DNA of 64,000 nt from positions 1-64,000 of the forward strand of contig CAZLRF010000014.1 in assembly GCA_964561785.1 (NCBI GenBank). Direction: 5' to 3'. The notes beneath the pieces were generated by a model. That model saw only the letters and a program-made list of their open reading frames with translations, was not told the DNA's origin and ran no database searches. The stretch is from DATBSL01 sp964561785. GTDB taxonomy: Bacteria; Acidobacteriota; Vicinamibacteria; Fen-336. Every line of letters begins with the position of its first letter. Positions within the stretch are counted from its first letter, which is position 1. Below, piece by piece: positions 32,916-40,585 of the stretch. Both the position numbers and the translations under genes were made by a program.

Positions 32916-35525
32916 CTAGCTGGGGCGCCACTCGAGGTTCTCGAAGCGGGTGAATTCCTTGATGAAGGCGAGCTTGCGGCTGCCGGTGGGGCCGTTGCGC
33001 TGCTTGCCGATGATGATCTCCGCGATGCCCCGGTTCTCGTCGGTGGGCTTGTACTCCTCCTCGCGGTAGATGAACATCACGATGTCCGCGTCCTGCTCGA
33101 TCGCCCCCGAGTTGTGGCTCACGACCCCGTCGGCCAGCCACGACGAGGGCCCGGGAACGGTCAAGTCGTAGACGTCCTCCTCACCGGCCGGCTCGACCGC
33201 GACGACGCGGTCCCAGAAGAGGTCGCTCGCGGCCTGCGCCCGCAGGCCCTCGTCCTCGAGAAGCTCGGCGTAGCCGGACAACGTCTTCCGGGAAGGCGCG
33301 AAGCGGAAGTGCGCGGTCCCGCCGTACGCGGTGCCCCGCATCGCGGCCATGGCGCGCTGCGAGACGCCGCGCCGGCCCATCGCGGACTTCACGTCGGCGA
33401 AGACCTCCGCGGGCAGCGTGTCGACGTTCGGATTCGGAGTCGTCGTCGCGAGGGCCGCCTCCAGCGCCCGTGCCGGCGCCACTCGAGGCCCGAACGCACC
33501 GACCTCTCGGAGGAAGGCGCGCTGGGGCTCCGCGCCACTCACCCCGACGACGTGGCAGGGACGCGCTCCCCTCTGGTGAACCGTGTGGATCCGAGCCACG
33601 ATTCCGAGGCGGAGCAGCAGGGCCGACACGTCCTCGGCGAGGCCGCGGCTGCTCGTGGAGAAGCTGACGGCGTTGCTGCCACGGCTTCCCGGGCGGCGCA
33701 CGAAGATCGTGCCGTCCGTCGCCCACAGGTGCCGAAGGAGCAGGGCAACCTGACGGTTCGGCAGCGCGAACACCTCGCCGGGCAGCCGCTTCTCGTGAGA
33801 GCGCTGCCCGAAGACGCCGAGCTCCCGCAGCCAGCGGTTGACGCCCGCGGGGTGCCATCGCTTGCCGTTTCCGCTCAGCACCAGCTGGTGCCACGCGCCC
33901 CGTCCGGCGTGCCGCCGAACCGTCGCTCCGAACTCCCGCCGGGCCGCCTCCTCGACGGCCCGACTGTTCTCCTCCGATGCCGTCGTGTACCGCAGCGGCT
34001 GGTGGACGAGATAGCTCCCGTCGCCCACGAGGTGACCCAGCAGGACGATCCGGTCCTCGGGCCAGCTCCGAGCCTCCCGCGGCTCGGGCAGGCGCCGCGC
34101 GAGGGCCAGCCGTGCGCCGCGATCGAGGTCCTCGACCCGTACCCAGCCGGACGCCCCGAGCAAGAGGTGGCGGCCCGTGGCTCGTACGCGTCGCCCGCTC
34201 GCCAGATGCACGTCGAACACCGGCCGCCGGCCCACCTTCCACACCTTGTCGCTCGAAGCCGCGACGATGCGCCGGTCGGGCGAAACGGCGAGAACCTCGG
34301 GCGTCTGTCCGACGAGAGCTCTGATGGGCGCGCGGCGCCCGTCGGCGAGGACGACCAACGTGTCGCCGGTCACGCACTCCCTGAGGTCCGACAGCTGCGG
34401 GCGCTTGTCGGTGCGGGCCTCGGGGGCGCGCGAGAGCTGGGAGAGGGCGATCACCGGGCAGGCGAGCTCCTTGGCGAGGCCCTTCATCGATCGGGAGATC
34501 GCGGAGAGCTCCTGCTGGCGGTTCTCGACGCGGCCGGCCGAGGTCACGAGCTGGAGGTAGTCGACGACGATCAGGCCGAGGCCGTGCTCGGCCTTGAGCC
34601 GCCGGCACTTCGCGCGCATCTCGAGGGGGGAGATCGTGGCGGAGTCGTCGATGAAGATGCGCGACTGCGAGAGGTCGGTGTACGCCTTGGCGAGCCGCGC
34701 CCAGTCCTTCTCGTTGAGCTTGCCCGTGCGCAGGCGGTGGGCGTCGATGCGGGCGTCGGCGCACAGCAGGCGGAGCGCGAGCTGCTCCTTCGACATCTCG
34801 AGCGAGAAGAAGCCCACCGTCTCCCCCACCCGCAGGGCCACGTGCTGGGCGACGTTGAGGCAGAACGAGGTCTTGCCCATCGCGGGGCGGGCGGCCACGA
34901 TCACGAGGTCGCCCTTCTGCAGGCCGCTCGTCATCTCGTCGATGTCGACGAAGCCGGTGGCGAGGCCGGTGACGACGTCCTTGCTCTGGGAGAGCTGGTC
35001 GATCGTGCGGAAGCTCTCCTTCACGATCTCGCGCATGCTGACGAAGCCGGCGCGGATGCGCCGCTCGGCGATGTCGAAGATCGCCTTCTCGGCCCGGTCG
35101 AGCAGACTCGCCGCGTCGTCCTCGCCCTCGTAGCAGGTCTGGACGATGCGGTTGCCGGCGTGGATCAGGTTCCGGAGGACCGCCTTCTCCTTGATGATCC
35201 GGCTCCAGTGCTCGACGCTCGTGATCCGGGGGACGCCGTCGACGAGCCCGGCGAGGTAGGAGGCGCCGCCCACCGCCTCGAGGGCGGAGAGGCGCACGAG
35301 CTCGTCCTTGAGGGTGACGAGGTCGATCGGCTGGCTGCGCTCGGAGAGCGCGCTCATCGCCTCGAAGATGCGGCGGTGGGCCTCGCGGTAGAAGTCGTCC
35401 CGGCTGAGGATCTCGGCCGCCGAGTTGAAGGCCTGGTTGTCCACGAGGATCGCCCCGAGCACGGTCCTCTCCGCCTCGGGGTTGTGGGGAAGGGTGCGCT
35501 CCTTCGCCGGCGCCTCGGTGGACAC
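32916..35525 (-). CDS. dnaB: Replicative DNA helicase DnaB, with intein
   Basis: Hexameric fork helicase. The 869-codon gene splits into an N-extein (1-383), an intein (384-805) and a C-extein (806-869); the spliced helicase would be 447 residues, the normal size. The N-terminal part starts LPHNPEAERTVLGAIL. The RecA-like core has Walker A ARPAMGKTS at 212-220, GFFSLEMSKEQLALRLL near 238, and Walker B-like LGLIVVDYLQL near 316-326. The C-extein carries SGAIEQDADIVMFIYREE and KQRNGPTG. The insertion falls between DLRE and SGAIEQD, a known DnaB intein position. It sits between rplI and radA. Confidence 0.96.
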   Translation of the reverse strand: MSTEAPAKERTLPHNPEAERTVLGAILVDNQAFNSAAEILSRDDFYREAHRRIFEAMSALSERSQPIDLVTLKDELVRLSALEAVGGASYLAGLVDGVPRITSVEHWSRIIKEKAVLRNLIHAGNRIVQTCYEGEDDAASLLDRAEKAIFDIAERRIRAGFVSMREIVKESFRTIDQLSQSKDVVTGLATGFVDIDEMTSGLQKGDLVIVAARPAMGKTSFCLNVAQHVALRVGETVGFFSLEMSKEQLALRLLCADARIDAHRLRTGKLNEKDWARLAKAYTDLSQSRIFIDDSATISPLEMRAKCRRLKAEHGLGLIVVDYLQLVTSAGRVENRQQELSAISRSMKGLAKELACPVIALSQLSRAPEARTDKRPQLSDLRECVTGDTLVVLADGRRAPIRALVGQTPEVLAVSPDRRIVAASSDKVWKVGRRPVFDVHLASGRRVRATGRHLLLGASGWVRVEDLDRGARLALARRLPEPREARSWPEDRIVLLGHLVGDGSYLVHQPLRYTTASEENSRAVEEAARREFGATVRRHAGRGAWHQLVLSGNGKRWHPAGVNRWLRELGVFGQRSHEKRLPGEVFALPNRQVALLLRHLWATDGTIFVRRPGSRGSNAVSFSTSSRGLAEDVSALLLRLGIVARIHTVHQRGARPCHVVGVSGAEPQRAFLREVGAFGPRVAPARALEAALATTTPNPNVDTLPAEVFADVKSAMGRRGVSQRAMAAMRGTAYGGTAHFRFAPSRKTLSGYAELLEDEGLRAQAASDLFWDRVVAVEPAGEEDVYDLTVPGPSSWLADGVVSHNSGAIEQDADIVMFIYREEEYKPTDENRGIAEIIIGKQRNGPTGSRKLAFIKEFTRFENLEWRPS
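33111..34376 (-). mobile_element. Full-length intein with LAGLIDADG endonuclease inside DnaB
   Basis: This is a self-splicing protein insertion of 422 residues. The ends are canonical: Cys1 in CVTGDTLVVLADG, a block B TxxH as TGRHLLL, C-terminal VYDLTVPGPSSWLADGVVSHN with penultimate His and last Asn, and Ser as the first C-extein residue. Between the splicing halves lies a LAGLIDADG homing-endonuclease region with both helices: LLGHLVGDGSYL and LLRHLWATDGTIF, each keeping its catalytic Asp. Nothing is missing, so splicing and homing could both be active. Base composition is close to that of the host gene, which suggests a long residence. Confidence 0.95.
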
Positions 35526-35535
35526 GCGGGGCCTC

Positions 35536-35982
35536 CTAGCCCTCCTTGGTGACGAGGAGCTTGACCGTGGCCAGCACCTCGGGGTGCAGCTTGACCTTCA
35601 CCTCGTGCTCGCCGAGGTGCTTGATCGGCTCCTCGAGCTGGACCTTGCGCTTGTCGACCTCGATGCCCTTCGCCTTGAGGAACTCGGCGATGTCGGAGGA
35701 GGTCACCGAGCCGTAGAGCACGTCGTTCTCGCCCACCTTGCGGGGGGCGACGAAGCGCAGGGCCCCGATGCGCACCGCGAGCGACTCGAACTCGGCCTTC
35801 TCCCTGGCGAGCCGGGCCTCGTGGGCCTTCTTCTCCTTCTCGATCATCGCCTTGTTCGCGGCGGTGACCGGCATGCCGAGCCCGCGCGGCAGCAGGTAGT
35901 TGCGGGCGTAGCCGTCGGCGACCTTCACGATGTCGCCCCGGCGGCCCAGCGTCTCGACGTCGTCCCTCAGGATCAGCTCCAT
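35536..35982 (-). CDS. rplI: 50S ribosomal protein L9
   Basis: The 148-residue protein has the normal length and both L9 domains: the N-terminal rRNA-binding part with the signature GYARNYLLPRGLGMPVT near 24-40, a long connecting helix rich in Lys and Glu (about 41-75), and a C-terminal domain ending KLLVTKEG. It lies 10 bp before dnaB and 19 bp after the DUF2232-like gene, within the rpsF-rpsR-rplI cluster. Confidence 0.97.
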   Translation of the reverse strand: MELILRDDVETLGRRGDIVKVADGYARNYLLPRGLGMPVTAANKAMIEKEKKAHEARLAREKAEFESLAVRIGALRFVAPRKVGENDVLYGSVTSSDIAEFLKAKGIEVDKRKVQLEEPIKHLGEHEVKVKLHPEVLATVKLLVTKEG

Positions 35983-36001
35983 GACACTCCTCGAGATTCA
36001 A

Positions 36002-36994
36002 TCACGACGGCCGGCCGGGGCGGGTCCCCTCGCCCTCCCCGGGCGGCGGCTCGGCCCAGCGGCGCAGGTCGAGCCAGTTGTCGAACAGGCCCAGCAGGGC
36101 GAGGATCTGCGGGGCCCAGGGGTTCGCCAGGACCAGGACCACGACCGCGACGCGCAGGGCGGGCGGCCCGGCGAGCCGGCGCGCGTAGAACGCGACGATG
36201 GCCAGCCCCTGGAGGGCGAAGAAGAAGGCGGTCACCAGCAGCACGTTGTAGGCGGCCGGGCGGGCGAGCGGCAGGGCGACCGCCGCGCCCGACAGGACGA
36301 AGACGAGGACGAGCGGGAGCGGCAGGCGCAGCCGCTCGAACTCGCCGTCCTCGAGCCACCCCGGGTCCCGGCGCAGCAGGTACAGGCGCAGCGCGGCGGC
36401 GCTCGCCGCGACGAGCATCGCGGCGCCGATGACGAGGGCCCCGGGGAAGACCACGGCGAGCGCGTCGTGCATCGCGCCGACCTGCGCCACGTACTCCTCG
36501 ATGCGCTCGGGAGCGAGCCCCCCCTCGCGCAGCTGGGCGAGGAAGGCCTCGGAACGCATCTCGTCGAGCGGGGCGAGGACGCGGGCGGCGAGGGCCTTCG
36601 GGGCGAGGGCGAGGCCCGCCGCGACCTGGGCGACGAGCGCGGCGAACGCCCAGCCGCACCCCCGCAGGAGCCCCCGCCCGCGGGCGAGCGACTCCCCGAG
36701 GAGCAGCCCCGGCACGGCGAGCACGGCGAGGTAGACCCCGGCCGCGGCCGGGGCCGACGCGGCGGCCACGAGGGCGGCGGCGAGGGCCGCCGCGAGCCAC
36801 CCGCCCGAGGTCCCGCCCCTCAGGCGCTGGACGGCGAGGGGCACGGGGGCCAGCAGGGCGAACGGAGCGAGGACCGGAACGAGCCCGGCGCCCCCGAAGA
36901 GCAGCGCCGAGAGCACCCCCTGCCCGACCACCCCGCCCAGGCGCGGCTCCGCCCCCAGCCCGGTCCCCGCCGACACCGGTCCCCGCTCGGCCAT
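36002..36994 (-). CDS. DUF2232-like integral membrane protein
   Basis: A 330-residue membrane protein with eight or so hydrophobic segments, many of them Ala/Leu/Val-rich (for example 30-50, 66-105, 112-135, 185-205, 230-290). Two loops stand out: a charged stretch with LREGGLAPERIEEYVAQVG near 155-175, and a C-terminal FDNWLDLRRW near 310, which is typical of the DUF2232/YybS family. Its position between rpsR and rplI is where this family is often found. Function unknown; a link to ribosome or envelope assembly is not supported by sequence. Confidence 0.7.
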   Translation of the reverse strand: MAERGPVSAGTGLGAEPRLGGVVGQGVLSALLFGGAGLVPVLAPFALLAPVPLAVQRLRGGTSGGWLAAALAAALVAAASAPAAAGVYLAVLAVPGLLLGESLARGRGLLRGCGWAFAALVAQVAAGLALAPKALAARVLAPLDEMRSEAFLAQLREGGLAPERIEEYVAQVGAMHDALAVVFPGALVIGAAMLVAASAAALRLYLLRRDPGWLEDGEFERLRLPLPLVLVFVLSGAAVALPLARPAAYNVLLVTAFFFALQGLAIVAFYARRLAGPPALRVAVVVLVLANPWAPQILALLGLFDNWLDLRRWAEPPPGEGEGTRPGRPS

Positions 36995-37016
36995 CCCCGG
37001 ACCCCGCGAGGGAGCC

Positions 37017-37334
37017 TCAGTCCGCCGCGTAGGGCAGGAGCGCGATGTGGCGGGCCCGGTTGATCGCCTCGGTGAGCTTGCGCTGGTGCTCGGCGCAGGT
37101 CCCGAACATGCGCCGGGGAAGGATCTTGCCCCGCTCCGGCACGAACTGCGAGATGAGCTTGACGTCCTTGTAGTCGACGTAGTCGATCTTGTCCGCGCAG
37201 AACTTGCAGACCTTGCGCCGCCGGAAGAAGTAGCGCTTGCCCCCGCCCTCCTTCGCGCCGCCGCCAGCGCCACCGCCCCTGCCGCCCGAGCCCGGCCGGC
37301 CCGGACCGCGGGAGCCACGGTCGTCGCCGTTCAT
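37017..37334 (-). CDS. rpsR: 30S ribosomal protein S18 with Gly-rich N-terminal extension
   Basis: The conserved S18 core occupies about residues 33-105 (KRYFFRRRKVCKFCADKI, then LISQFVPERGKILPRRMFG). Cysteines in CKFC and GTCAEHQ suggest a zinc-binding form. Residues 1-32 form a Gly/Arg/Ser-rich extension that makes the protein longer (105 residues) than the usual 75-80. The ATG at 37334 is 11 bp after the rpsF stop; GTG further upstream would make the extension slightly longer. S18 binds 16S rRNA together with S6, encoded just before it. Confidence 0.95.
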   Translation of the reverse strand: MNGDDRGSRGPGRPGSGGRGGGAGGGAKEGGGKRYFFRRRKVCKFCADKIDYVDYKDVKLISQFVPERGKILPRRMFGTCAEHQRKLTEAINRARHIALLPYAAD

Positions 37335-37345
37335 CGTCTGGGAGC

Positions 37346-37744
37346 TCACTGCTGCACCTCCGCATCGCCTGCGGGCGCGTGGCCCGCCCGTCCCCGCCGC
37401 TTCTCCTCCCCGAGGGCCCGCTGGGCCTTGCGCCGCTCGGCCTTGCGCAGCTCCTCGTCCACCCGGACGGTGAGGAAGCGGATGATGCCGTCCGTCACCT
37501 TCAGGCGGCGCTCGACCTCCTTCACCATCGCGCCCGAGCCCTCGACGACGAGCAGCACGTAGGAGCCCTCGCGATGCCGCCGCACGTCGTAGGCGAGGCG
37601 CTTCTTGCCCCACTTCTCCGCCCGCTGCAGCCGGCCTCCGTCCTTCTCGACGTAGCCCTGCACGAGGGTGGCGAGGGCGTCCACCTCCGGCTCCCCGAGG
37701 TTGGGGTCGGCGATGAACAGGATCTCGTATGTCCGGTCGCTCAC
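37346..37744 (-). CDS. rpsF: 30S ribosomal protein S6
   Basis: S6 forms a complex with S18 on the 30S platform. The 132-residue protein has the usual core (YEILFIADPNLGEPEVDAL, GKKRLAYDVRRHREGSYVLL, VTDGIIRFLTVRVDE) and a charged tail of about 35 residues. The GTG at 37744 is preceded by AGGAGGAGG, an extended Shine-Dalgarno. It starts the rpsF-rpsR-DUF2232-rplI-dnaB-radA run and has its own promoter at the end of pth. Confidence 0.96.
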   Translation of the reverse strand: MSDRTYEILFIADPNLGEPEVDALATLVQGYVEKDGGRLQRAEKWGKKRLAYDVRRHREGSYVLLVVEGSGAMVKEVERRLKVTDGIIRFLTVRVDEELRKAERRKAQRALGEEKRRGRAGHAPAGDAEVQQ

Positions 37745-37864
37745 TGGTCCTCCTCCTGGATCCCCGCCGGCGCGCCGGAGGCGCCGCCCGGGAAGCCCCT
37801 TTGGGGCCCGAAGGGCCCTACCGGGAGCAAGGGTTTGACGTCGGCCCGCACCCGGCGGGCCGGA
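37745..37864 (-). promoter_or_regulatory. Structured 5' leader of rpsF, possible S6:S18 control site
   Basis: About 120 nt separate the predicted transcription start from the rpsF GTG, long for this compact DNA. It contains a perfect 7-bp hairpin GGCCCGC/GCGGGCC at 37843-37861, a GGGCCC/GGGCCC stem with a GAA loop at 37804-37818, and nested GC-rich inverted repeats near 37765-37800. In other bacteria S6:S18 represses its own operon by binding a leader hairpin. I could not match the known bulged motif with certainty. Confidence 0.4.
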
Positions 37865-37870
37865 ACGGAG

Positions 37871-37899
37871 AGTATAGCCTAGAGCCGGCGCCCGTTGAA
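37871..37899 (-). promoter_or_regulatory. Sigma70-like promoter for the rpsF operon
   Basis: On the minus strand TTCAAC (37894-37899, inside the last codons of pth) and TATACT (37871-37876) are exactly 17 bp apart. Transcription would start near 37864. Confidence 0.6.
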
Positions 37900-38454
37900 G
37901 CGGCTCATGGCGGCCTGGGCCCCCTCCTCGACGAGGCACACGACCGCGTCGGCGGCGAGGCCCACGGCCTCCTGGACGACGAGCGACTCCTCGGGCGGGA
38001 ACGGTGCGAGGACGTACTCCGCGAGGTCCTCCCCGGGCTCGCCCCGGCTCACCCCGACCCTGACCCGGGCGAAATCCTCGGTGCCGAGGACGTCGACGAT
38101 GGAGCGCAGGCCGTTGTGGCCCCCGTGCCCCCCGCGCTCGCGCACGCGGACGGTCCCGAGTTCGAGGGCCACGTCGTCCACCACGACCACGAGGTCGCCC
38201 GGCGAGGCCGCCCGCTCGGCGAGGAGGCGGGCGACGGGGACGCCGCTTGCGTTCATGAACGCGAGGGGCTTGACGAGGAGGACGCTCGCCTCTCCCAGCC
38301 GGGCCGGCGCGAGCCACGCGTCCTGCGCCGCGAGGCCCGCCGCCCCCAGCCGCCCGGCGAGCGCGTCCACCACCATGAAGCCCACGTTGTGGCGGGTGCG
38401 GCGGTAGCGCTCGCCGGGGTTCCCGAGGCCGACGACGATGCGCGGCGAGGCTAC
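37879..38454 (-). CDS. pth: Peptidyl-tRNA hydrolase, start codon non-canonical
   Basis: Pth releases tRNA from peptidyl-tRNA dropped by stalled ribosomes. The family sequence is intact: RIVVGLGNPGERYRRTRHNVG (catalytic Asn and His), KPLAFMNASG, VVVVDDVALELGTVRVRERGG, GGHNGLRSI and FARVRVGVSRG. It ends MSRFNGRRL, about 190 residues in all. No ATG, GTG or TTG precedes the first conserved residue within the region free of rplY. The frame enters at GTA (38454), which overlaps the rplY stop as GTAG and lies 5 nt after AAGGAG. The only other near-cognate codon is ATC at 38439. The start given is therefore provisional. Confidence 0.85.
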   Translation of the reverse strand, partial: VASPRIVVGLGNPGERYRRTRHNVGFMVVDALAGRLGAAGLAAQDAWLAPARLGEASVLLVKPLAFMNASGVPVARLLAERAASPGDLVVVVDDVALELGTVRVRERGGHGGHNGLRSIVDVLGTEDFARVRVGVSRGEPGEDLAEYVLAPFPPEESLVVQEAVGLAADAVVCLVEEGAQAAMSRFNGRRL

Positions 38455-39149
38455 TTCTTCTCCTTCTTGTCGGCCTTCTTCTCGCCCTCGGCCTCGCCCT
38501 CCTTCTCGGCCTTGCCCTTCTTGATGACCTCGGGCTCGCCCGCGGCCGGCTCGGCCGCCGCCTCGGTGGTCGCCGCCTCGGCCGAGACCTCGGCCCGCGG
38601 CAGCACGACGTGGGCGATCACGACGTCGGGGTCCGCGAGGACCTTCACCTTGTCCCCGAGCCGGAGGTCGGAGACGCGCAGGTGCTTGCCGAGCTCGAGG
38701 TGGGAGATGTCGACCGAGATCTTCTCCGGGATGTCGGCGGGCAGGCACTCGACCTCGAGCTCTCGGGTGACGAAGTCGACGAGCCCGCCCTGCAGCTTCA
38801 CGCCCACCGGAGTGCCCTCGAGCTCGACGTGCACCGTGACCTGGAGGGCCCGGTCGAGCGCGACCTCGTAGAAGTCCGCGTGGAGGATGCGGCCGCGAAG
38901 GGGCTCCCGCTGGAACTCCTTGAGGATGACCTTGCGCTTCTCCCCGCCGAGCTCGATGTCGAAGAGGGTGTTCTCGCCCGCGGCGCTCTTGAGGATGGCC
39001 CCGATCTCCCGGGGGGAGACCGCCACGGGGACGGCCGGCTTGCCGGCGCCGTACAGCACCCCGGGGATCATCCCCCGGGAGCGCAGCCGCCGGTTGGCGT
39101 TCTTTCCGCTCTCGCTCCGGCTCTCGGCCGGCACGACGAATTCAGGCAT
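38451..39149 (-). CDS. rplY: 50S ribosomal protein L25/general stress protein Ctc
   Basis: The 232-residue protein is the long, two-domain form (CTC) that binds 5S rRNA. The N-terminal L25 domain has RRLRSRGMIPGVLYGAGKPAVPV near 20-42 and KVILKEFQREPLRGRILHADFYEV near 72-95. The second beta-rich domain runs from about 96 to 190 (LPADIPEKISVDISHLELGKHL). The last 45 residues are low-complexity Ala/Glu/Lys. It sits between prs and pth, a common arrangement. Confidence 0.95.
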   Translation of the reverse strand: MPEFVVPAESRSESGKNANRRLRSRGMIPGVLYGAGKPAVPVAVSPREIGAILKSAAGENTLFDIELGGEKRKVILKEFQREPLRGRILHADFYEVALDRALQVTVHVELEGTPVGVKLQGGLVDFVTRELEVECLPADIPEKISVDISHLELGKHLRVSDLRLGDKVKVLADPDVVIAHVVLPRAEVSAEAATTEAAAEPAAGEPEVIKKGKAEKEGEAEGEKKADKKEKK

Positions 39150-39176
39150 GTGACATTGACTCCTGCGCGATCGGTT

Positions 39177-40118
39177 CTAGACGAAGAGGCTGGTCACCGA
39201 CGTCTCCTCGTGGATGTTCTTGATCGCGCGGGCGAGCAGCTCCGCGATCGAGAGCACCACGATCTTCCCGCAGGCCCGCTTCTCGGGCCCGAGGGGCATG
39301 GAGTCGGTGACGATGAGCTTGGACAGCGGGCTGCGCTCGATCCTCTCGATCGCGTGCCCGGACAGCACCGCGTGGGTGCACGAGGCGATCACCTCGCGCG
39401 CCCCCGCCACCTTGATGGCCTCCGCCACCTTGGCGAGGGTCCCCGCGGTGTCCACGATGTCGTCGACCACGAGGGCGGTCCGGCCCTCGACGTCGCCGAT
39501 CACGTGGTGGACCTCGGCGACGTTCGGCTGGTCGCGCCGCTTGTCGACGATGGCGAGGCTCGCGTCGAGCCGCTTCGCGTAGGCGCGGGCGCGCTCGACC
39601 CCGCCCGCGTCGGGCGAGACGACCACCAGGTTCTCGAGCCCGAGCCTCTGAACGTGCTCGATGATGACGGGCGCGGCGAAGAGGTGGTCGACCGGGACGT
39701 CGAAGAACCCCTGGATCTGGGCGGCGTGGAGGTCCACCGTCAGCACGCGGTCGGTGCCGGCCGTGGACAGGAGGTCCGCCACGAGCTTGGCCGAGATCGG
39801 GACCCGGGGCTTGTCCTTGCGGTCCTGCCGCCCGTACCCGTAGTACGGGAGGACCGCCGTGAGCCGCGAGGCGCTCGAGCGCTTGAAGGCGTCGAGCATC
39901 AGCAGCAGCTCCATCAGGTTCTCGTTGACCGGCGCGCAGGTCGGCTGGACGACGAAGACGTCGGCCCCGCGGACGTTGTCGTGGATCTGGAACCAGACCT
40001 CGCCGTCGCTGAAGCGGGCGAGGTGCGCGCGGCCGAGGGGCATCCCCAGGCCGCGCGCGATCGACTCCCCCAGCGCGGGGTGCGCGCTCCCGGTGAAGAT
40101 CCTCAGCTCTCTGCGCAT
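39177..40118 (-). CDS. prs: Ribose-phosphate pyrophosphokinase
   Basis: Makes phosphoribosyl pyrophosphate from ribose 5-phosphate and ATP, feeding purine, pyrimidine, His and Trp synthesis. The 313-residue protein has the ATP-binding RFSDGEVWFQIHDNVRG near 35-51 and the signature DLHAAQIQGFFDVPVDHL near 128-146. It also has VVSPDAGGVERARAYAKRL near 165-183 and the PRPP loop ALVVDDIVDTAGTLAKVAE near 213-231. Full length, intact. It follows tRNA-Gln by 26 bp, in the spoVG-tRNA-prs-rplY-pth series. Confidence 0.97.
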   Translation of the reverse strand: MRRELRIFTGSAHPALGESIARGLGMPLGRAHLARFSDGEVWFQIHDNVRGADVFVVQPTCAPVNENLMELLLMLDAFKRSSASRLTAVLPYYGYGRQDRKDKPRVPISAKLVADLLSTAGTDRVLTVDLHAAQIQGFFDVPVDHLFAAPVIIEHVQRLGLENLVVVSPDAGGVERARAYAKRLDASLAIVDKRRDQPNVAEVHHVIGDVEGRTALVVDDIVDTAGTLAKVAEAIKVAGAREVIASCTHAVLSGHAIERIERSPLSKLIVTDSMPLGPEKRACGKIVVLSIAELLARAIKNIHEETSVTSLFV

Positions 40119-40144
40119 GGCCGGATGCTCGAGGCGCCGTGGGG

Positions 40145-40218
40145 TGGCTGGGGCGGAAGGATTCGAACCTTCGATCCGGGGTCCAAAGCCCCGCGCCTTA
40201 CCACTTGGCCACGCCCCA
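40145..40218 (-). tRNA. tRNA-Gln (UUG anticodon), CCA encoded
   Basis: On the minus strand the sequence begins TGGGGCG and pairs with CGCCCCA, followed by G73 and a genomically encoded CCA (40145-40147). The D arm has GGCCAAGTGGTAAGGC and the T arm GGTTCGAATCC. The anticodon loop CTTTGGA gives TTG, decoding CAA. It lies inside a protein operon, 8 bp after spoVG and 26 bp before prs. Confidence 0.96.
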
Positions 40219-40226
40219 ACGGGGCC

Positions 40227-40550
40227 CTACCCCTCGGAGCCCTCCTTCGGTGCGCCCTCGTTCGCGGGAGGGCCCGGCGCCGCGGGCGCCGCGCCGGAGG
40301 CCGCCTGCTGCTTGTAGACCCCGAGGACCTTCTCCTCGAGGTACTGGCGCATCTGGTTGTTGAGCGGGTGGGCGATGTCCTTGAACGTCCCGTCCTTGCG
40401 CTTCTTGCTCGGCATCGAAACGAACAGGCCCTTCGGTCCGTGAATGACCTTGATGTCGGTCACCACGAAGCTGTGGTCGAAGACGATCGACACGAACGCC
40501 TTCAGCTTCTCGTCGTCCACCGGGATGACCTTGACGTCGGTGATCTCCAT
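40227..40550 (-). CDS. spoVG: SpoVG family RNA/DNA-binding regulator
   Basis: SpoVG is a small nucleic-acid-binding protein first known from Bacillus sporulation and septation, and widespread outside spore formers. The 107-residue product starts MEITDVKVIPVDDEKLKAFV and carries the core IKVIHGPKGLFVSMPSKK and FKDIAHPLNNQMRQYLEEKVL, all within residues 1-85. A low-complexity Ala/Pro/Gly tail follows. Position after ispE and before tRNA-Gln/prs matches a common gene order. The -35/-10 pair inside ispE points at this gene. A second gene with a similar core lies at 44195. Confidence 0.93.
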   Translation of the reverse strand: MEITDVKVIPVDDEKLKAFVSIVFDHSFVVTDIKVIHGPKGLFVSMPSKKRKDGTFKDIAHPLNNQMRQYLEEKVLGVYKQQAASGAAPAAPGPPANEGAPKEGSEG

Positions 40551-40585
40551 GATGACCGCTCCTCTCGACCCGAAGACGCCCCCTG

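Noticed and set aside
37800..37822. GGGCCC-rich repeats before rpsF taken as a CRISPR or mobile repeat
   Set aside because: The units are short, not regularly spaced and form nested hairpins in a leader; no spacer structure or cas gene is seen anywhere in the window.
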